Shown: positions 60,560 to 64,000 of the stretch, in pieces
Position numbering within the stretch: position 1 is the first letter of the stretch
Layout of the letters: every line of letters starts with the position of its first letter
Origin: Sordaria brevicollis
Taxonomy: Eukaryota > Ascomycota > Sordariomycetes > Sordariales > Sordariaceae
DNA length: 64,000 nt
Assembly: GCA_033439795.1 (NCBI GenBank)
Contig: JAUTDP010000005.1
Span: 1,951,001 to 2,015,000, forward strand
Direction of reading: 5' to 3'
Program-made: the position numbers and the translations under genes
Notes under the pieces: generated by a model
The model's database searches: none
What the model was told of the DNA's origin: nothing
What the model saw: only the letters and a program-made list of their open reading frames with translations

Positions 60560-63500
60560 CGCGGCTACTTTTTAATTAATATTATATTAAAATATCTAAA
60601 ATTAAATTACCGGTCTTCGGGTACTTTATTTCTAATATAAACTACCTTTAATTTATCCTACTATATAAGTTTTTCGTCAGCGATAATATTTTTTTTCTTA
60701 TTAATAAATAAATTTTTAATTCTTATCTTTATTAGGGTATATAATAATTATTTGCCTATTAAATTTTATATATAATATTTCGCATTATATTCGGCGCTTA
60801 TTATTCTCTATAATTATAGAATAATAAATTTTTATTATACTATTTACGCTAATTTTTTTATTTTTTATAATATTTTTATTTAATTTTCTAATATTTAGAG
60901 AGCGCTTTTTACGTATTTTCGAAATGCTCTTTAGGTTTTTAAATATTATATTCTACGGGCTACTTTACCTATTTAATTAAAAACCTCTAATTTATATTTA
61001 CTCTTTAATAATTTATAATTTCTTTAATTTCCTATTCCTTTTATTCATTATATAATTCCGGTAATAATATTTCGTAATTTCTATTTTCTCTACTCTTCTA
61101 AAATTCTAATAAATTAATTAAAAAGATATTATATATCCGATTATATTATATTAGTAAAATTATTTAATACGTTTAGGAATTAATTCTTTTTAATACTTTA
61201 ATTTTAATATACGTAAATATTAATTTCTTATTTTTAAATTAGAAATTTTTAATTAATAGGTTTACGACGTCGTTTAATTAAAATTCGATTGGTATATACT
61301 TTTTATTATACCCCTTTTTCTATATTTTTATTATTTAATTTTAATAATATTATATTACTTTACGAATTTCTTTTAATTTTTATAATTACTCTTTTACGCT
61401 TTAAACTTTAATAAAATTCCGCCCTTCAATATATTCAATTATACGTAAGTAATAGTTATATAAAATTTCGAACGGCGAGACCCTTATAATTACGTATATA
61501 GAATTATTATATACGAATTTTACTTCCGGGAGCTCCCTATTTTAAAGTATAGGGTCGATTTTTAAAGTTTAAATATATAAAATCTTTTTAATAATTTAAT
61601 ATAAGCGTTCTATTTACTTATTTATTTATAAATAGAACATAGTAAACAATTTTTATAAAATCCTACGCATTTTAGTAAATTCCTTTTAAAATTCGCTAAT
61701 AAATAATTTATCCCTATTGTTTATAATTCTTAATAGTAAATTAAATCGGTATTTTATATATTTATATAATAAAGATATTATAAAAATTATATTAAACGTT
61801 TTAATAATAGGTATAAATAAAATTATTTTAGTAAATCGGTTTATAATTATTAGAATAGCGTTATATATTTTCCTATTGGCCTTTTAATTCGGTAGAAAGT
61901 TAATAATAAAATTGATATTAATTTTTTAAAAAGGTTATTCGGGTATTAATAAAGATTAAAAATCTCCGTAAAATCGGTATCGGAGTTTTTAAATCCTTTA
62001 ATATAGCTCGCACTTCGTAACGTATTTTTAAACGTTTTATATAAAGCCCTCTTAATAAAACTTCTTTTTAATAAATTTTAAGGTTTTAAACGTATTTATA
62101 TAATTAACTTTTAAATTATTATAATAAGAGTATAAAATCTCCTTATAGAATAATCCTTTTTTAAAGATTATTAATTATTTTTTAAAATAAAAAACCCTTT
62201 AATTATTTAATTTATATCCCCTAATTATAATCCTTTTAAATTAAATAATCGCTACCCGTTCGGCTAAATTTAAATCCTTAAATTAAAATCCTTTTATAAT
62301 AATATAAAATTCCTAGTTCGCTAAGGGTATTTAAAGGATTTTTCGGTATATTATCTTCTTTATAATTTTATATAATAAAATTTAAAAGAACGCTCTTTCT
62401 ATTAATTATATTAATAAAATATCTTTTATAATAGTAATGGATTATATTATTCGTCGAATTTATTTAACGAAAATATAAACTATAAATTTCTTTCTATATT
62501 AGTATAGGATTTTAGAATTTAATTACTCTTTAATTATATTTAATAATTCCGAAATAAGGTTTAATTTTTTTTAAAAGGTCGGTAAAACGTTACTATAGAT
62601 TATATCCCCCTTTATATAATTTAACCTCCTAAATAAACCGTCTATTAAATTCGTTTTCCCCGACCGGTATTTTATTTCGAAATCGAATTAAAATTATTAA
62701 TAAATTTAACAAATTAATTTTCTACGCAAATTATTCGCCGATGATTTTATAATACTCTTTAACGCTTTATAATTTATAAATACTATAAATGGTTTTAAAA
62801 GCCCTTTTAAATAATATATTTAATAATTTAGGCTAATTATAATAGCGAATAATTTTTATTAACCCGTATATTATTATTATTTTACGTTTATTAATTTTTT
62901 AAAAAAGAACGTTATAGGGTATTAAATATTTTTTATAAATTAGGATAAAATTCCTAAAATAACTTTTTACGAAGCGTTTATTTTAATTTTAATTTTTTTA
63001 ATTAAATCCTAATAACGAAAGATCGGTACCGTTATAAACGTTTCTTTTAAAGCTTGGAATATTTTATTAGCTTTTTTAATTTAATAAAATACGTTTAATT
63101 TCCGCCCGTTCTTATTCCCCTTTAGTAAATCGGTAAAAAATTTTATTATATAAGAATATTAATATACGAACCGTTAGTAAAAATTAGCAAATCCTAAAAA
63201 TATTTAAATATTATAAAAAAATTTAAGCGTTAATTATTCCTAAACCGCTTTTACCCGTTCGGGATTTATTATTACCCCTTCCGTAATAATTTAGTAGCCG
63301 AGGAAATCGATATAATCCTTATAAAATTTATATTTAAACGCTTTTACAAAAAGTTAAATAGCGTATAAATATTCGAAGACTAAATGGAAATATTCGTTAT
63401 ATTTTTCTTTAGAATTCGAATAAATTAAAATATTATTAAAATATATTACGCAAATACGGTCGATAAATCCCGCGAATACTTTATATATATATATTTAAAA

Positions 63501-64000
63501 TATAGCGAATACGTTTATAAGCCCGAATAATATTATTATATATTCGAAATAATTATATTACGTTTTAAAAACGGTTTTCTATTAATCCCCTTCTTTAATT
63601 CGAATCCGATAATACGCTTCGCGTAAATTAATTTTAAAAAATATTTTAATACCGACTATTCGGTCTATTAATTTGCTAATTAATAATAATAAGTATTAAT
63701 TCTTAATAATAATTTTATTCAATCCCCGGTAATTAATATATAATTATAGCGTATTATCTTTTTTAAATATAAATAAAATCGGTACTCTAATAGAATTTTA
63801 GGAATAGCGGATATAATTAATCTATAAATTCTCCTTTAAATATTTGCATAACGTTTTTAATTATATAGTAAATAGAAAGTAAATAAGGATATTAAATACT
63901 TTTTCCCCTTCTTTAAAAATAATTTTATATTTAATATTTAGTAATTGTAATAACGCTTTAGCCTTTTCTTTAAAGAATATATCTTTAAACCCTTTTAATA
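60560..64000 (-). pseudogene. RIP-degraded minus-strand gypsy pol, cut by the window edge
   Basis: Conceptual reading of the minus strand from the right edge gives PILFIFKKD and YRGLNKIIIKN near 63,720-63,780, LREAYYRIRIKEGD near 63,590-63,630 and FEYIIILFGLIN near 63,520 (family F.Y.VMPFGLTN), so RT lies at about 63,800-62,950. RNase H should follow. Integrase-like LFISEF and a YHPQTDGQ-like block are near 61,620-61,720. Stops are frequent. Its orientation is opposite to all gypsy remnants in the left block. Its 5' part lies outside the window. Confidence 0.7.

Overview
The window is nuclear DNA of a filamentous ascomycete, most likely Neurospora or a close relative in the Sordariales. The genes have short introns with GTRNGT donors, CTAAC or CTGAC branch sites and AG acceptors, and the proteins read as Pezizomycotina. 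On both sides of the gene block lies very AT-rich DNA in which CA and TG dinucleotides are nearly absent while CG and CC survive. That is the signature of repeat-induced point mutation (RIP, CpA to TpA on both strands). Genus is an inference; nothing here proves the species.

Left repeat block (1 to about 27,660): broken Ty3/gypsy-type LTR retrotransposons, nearly all on the + strand. A chromovirus-like integrase and chromodomain end lies at 1-1900. A complete nested element (2,237-15,642) has two 623-bp LTRs with 10-bp inverted ends and a 4-bp target duplication. A second gag-pol lies at about 15,720-22,600. A 5'-truncated RT-RNase H-integrase-chromodomain element with its polypurine tract and LTR lies at about 22,900-26,114. 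An unassigned AT-rich stretch follows.

Gene block (about 27,660-54,200, ordinary base composition): about 5 kb with no gene I can support, then six genes. These are a four-helix membrane protein with a long disordered tail (+), the proteasome shuttle and DNA repair factor Rad23 (+, six exons), the TFIIIB subunit Bdp1 (-), the histone H2B ubiquitin ligase Bre1 (+, four exons), a SARAF-like ER calcium-entry regulator (-, two exons) and a full-size ABCB multidrug-type transporter (-, two exons). They are single-copy genes and do not form a pathway or cluster. Rad23/Bdp1 and Bre1/SARAF are convergent pairs, and Bdp1/Bre1 share a divergent promoter region.

Right repeat block (about 54,200-64,000): a RIP-damaged PIF/Harbinger-type transposase (+), a 35-bp tandem repeat, an unassigned AT-rich stretch, and a 0.9-kb element with terminal inverted repeats that escaped RIP and carries a 322-bp (TAA)n tract beside a G-run cluster. 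Beyond it lie a 132-bp tandem repeat and a minus-strand gypsy pol that runs off the window. No tRNA, rRNA, telomere repeat or CRISPR array was recognised.
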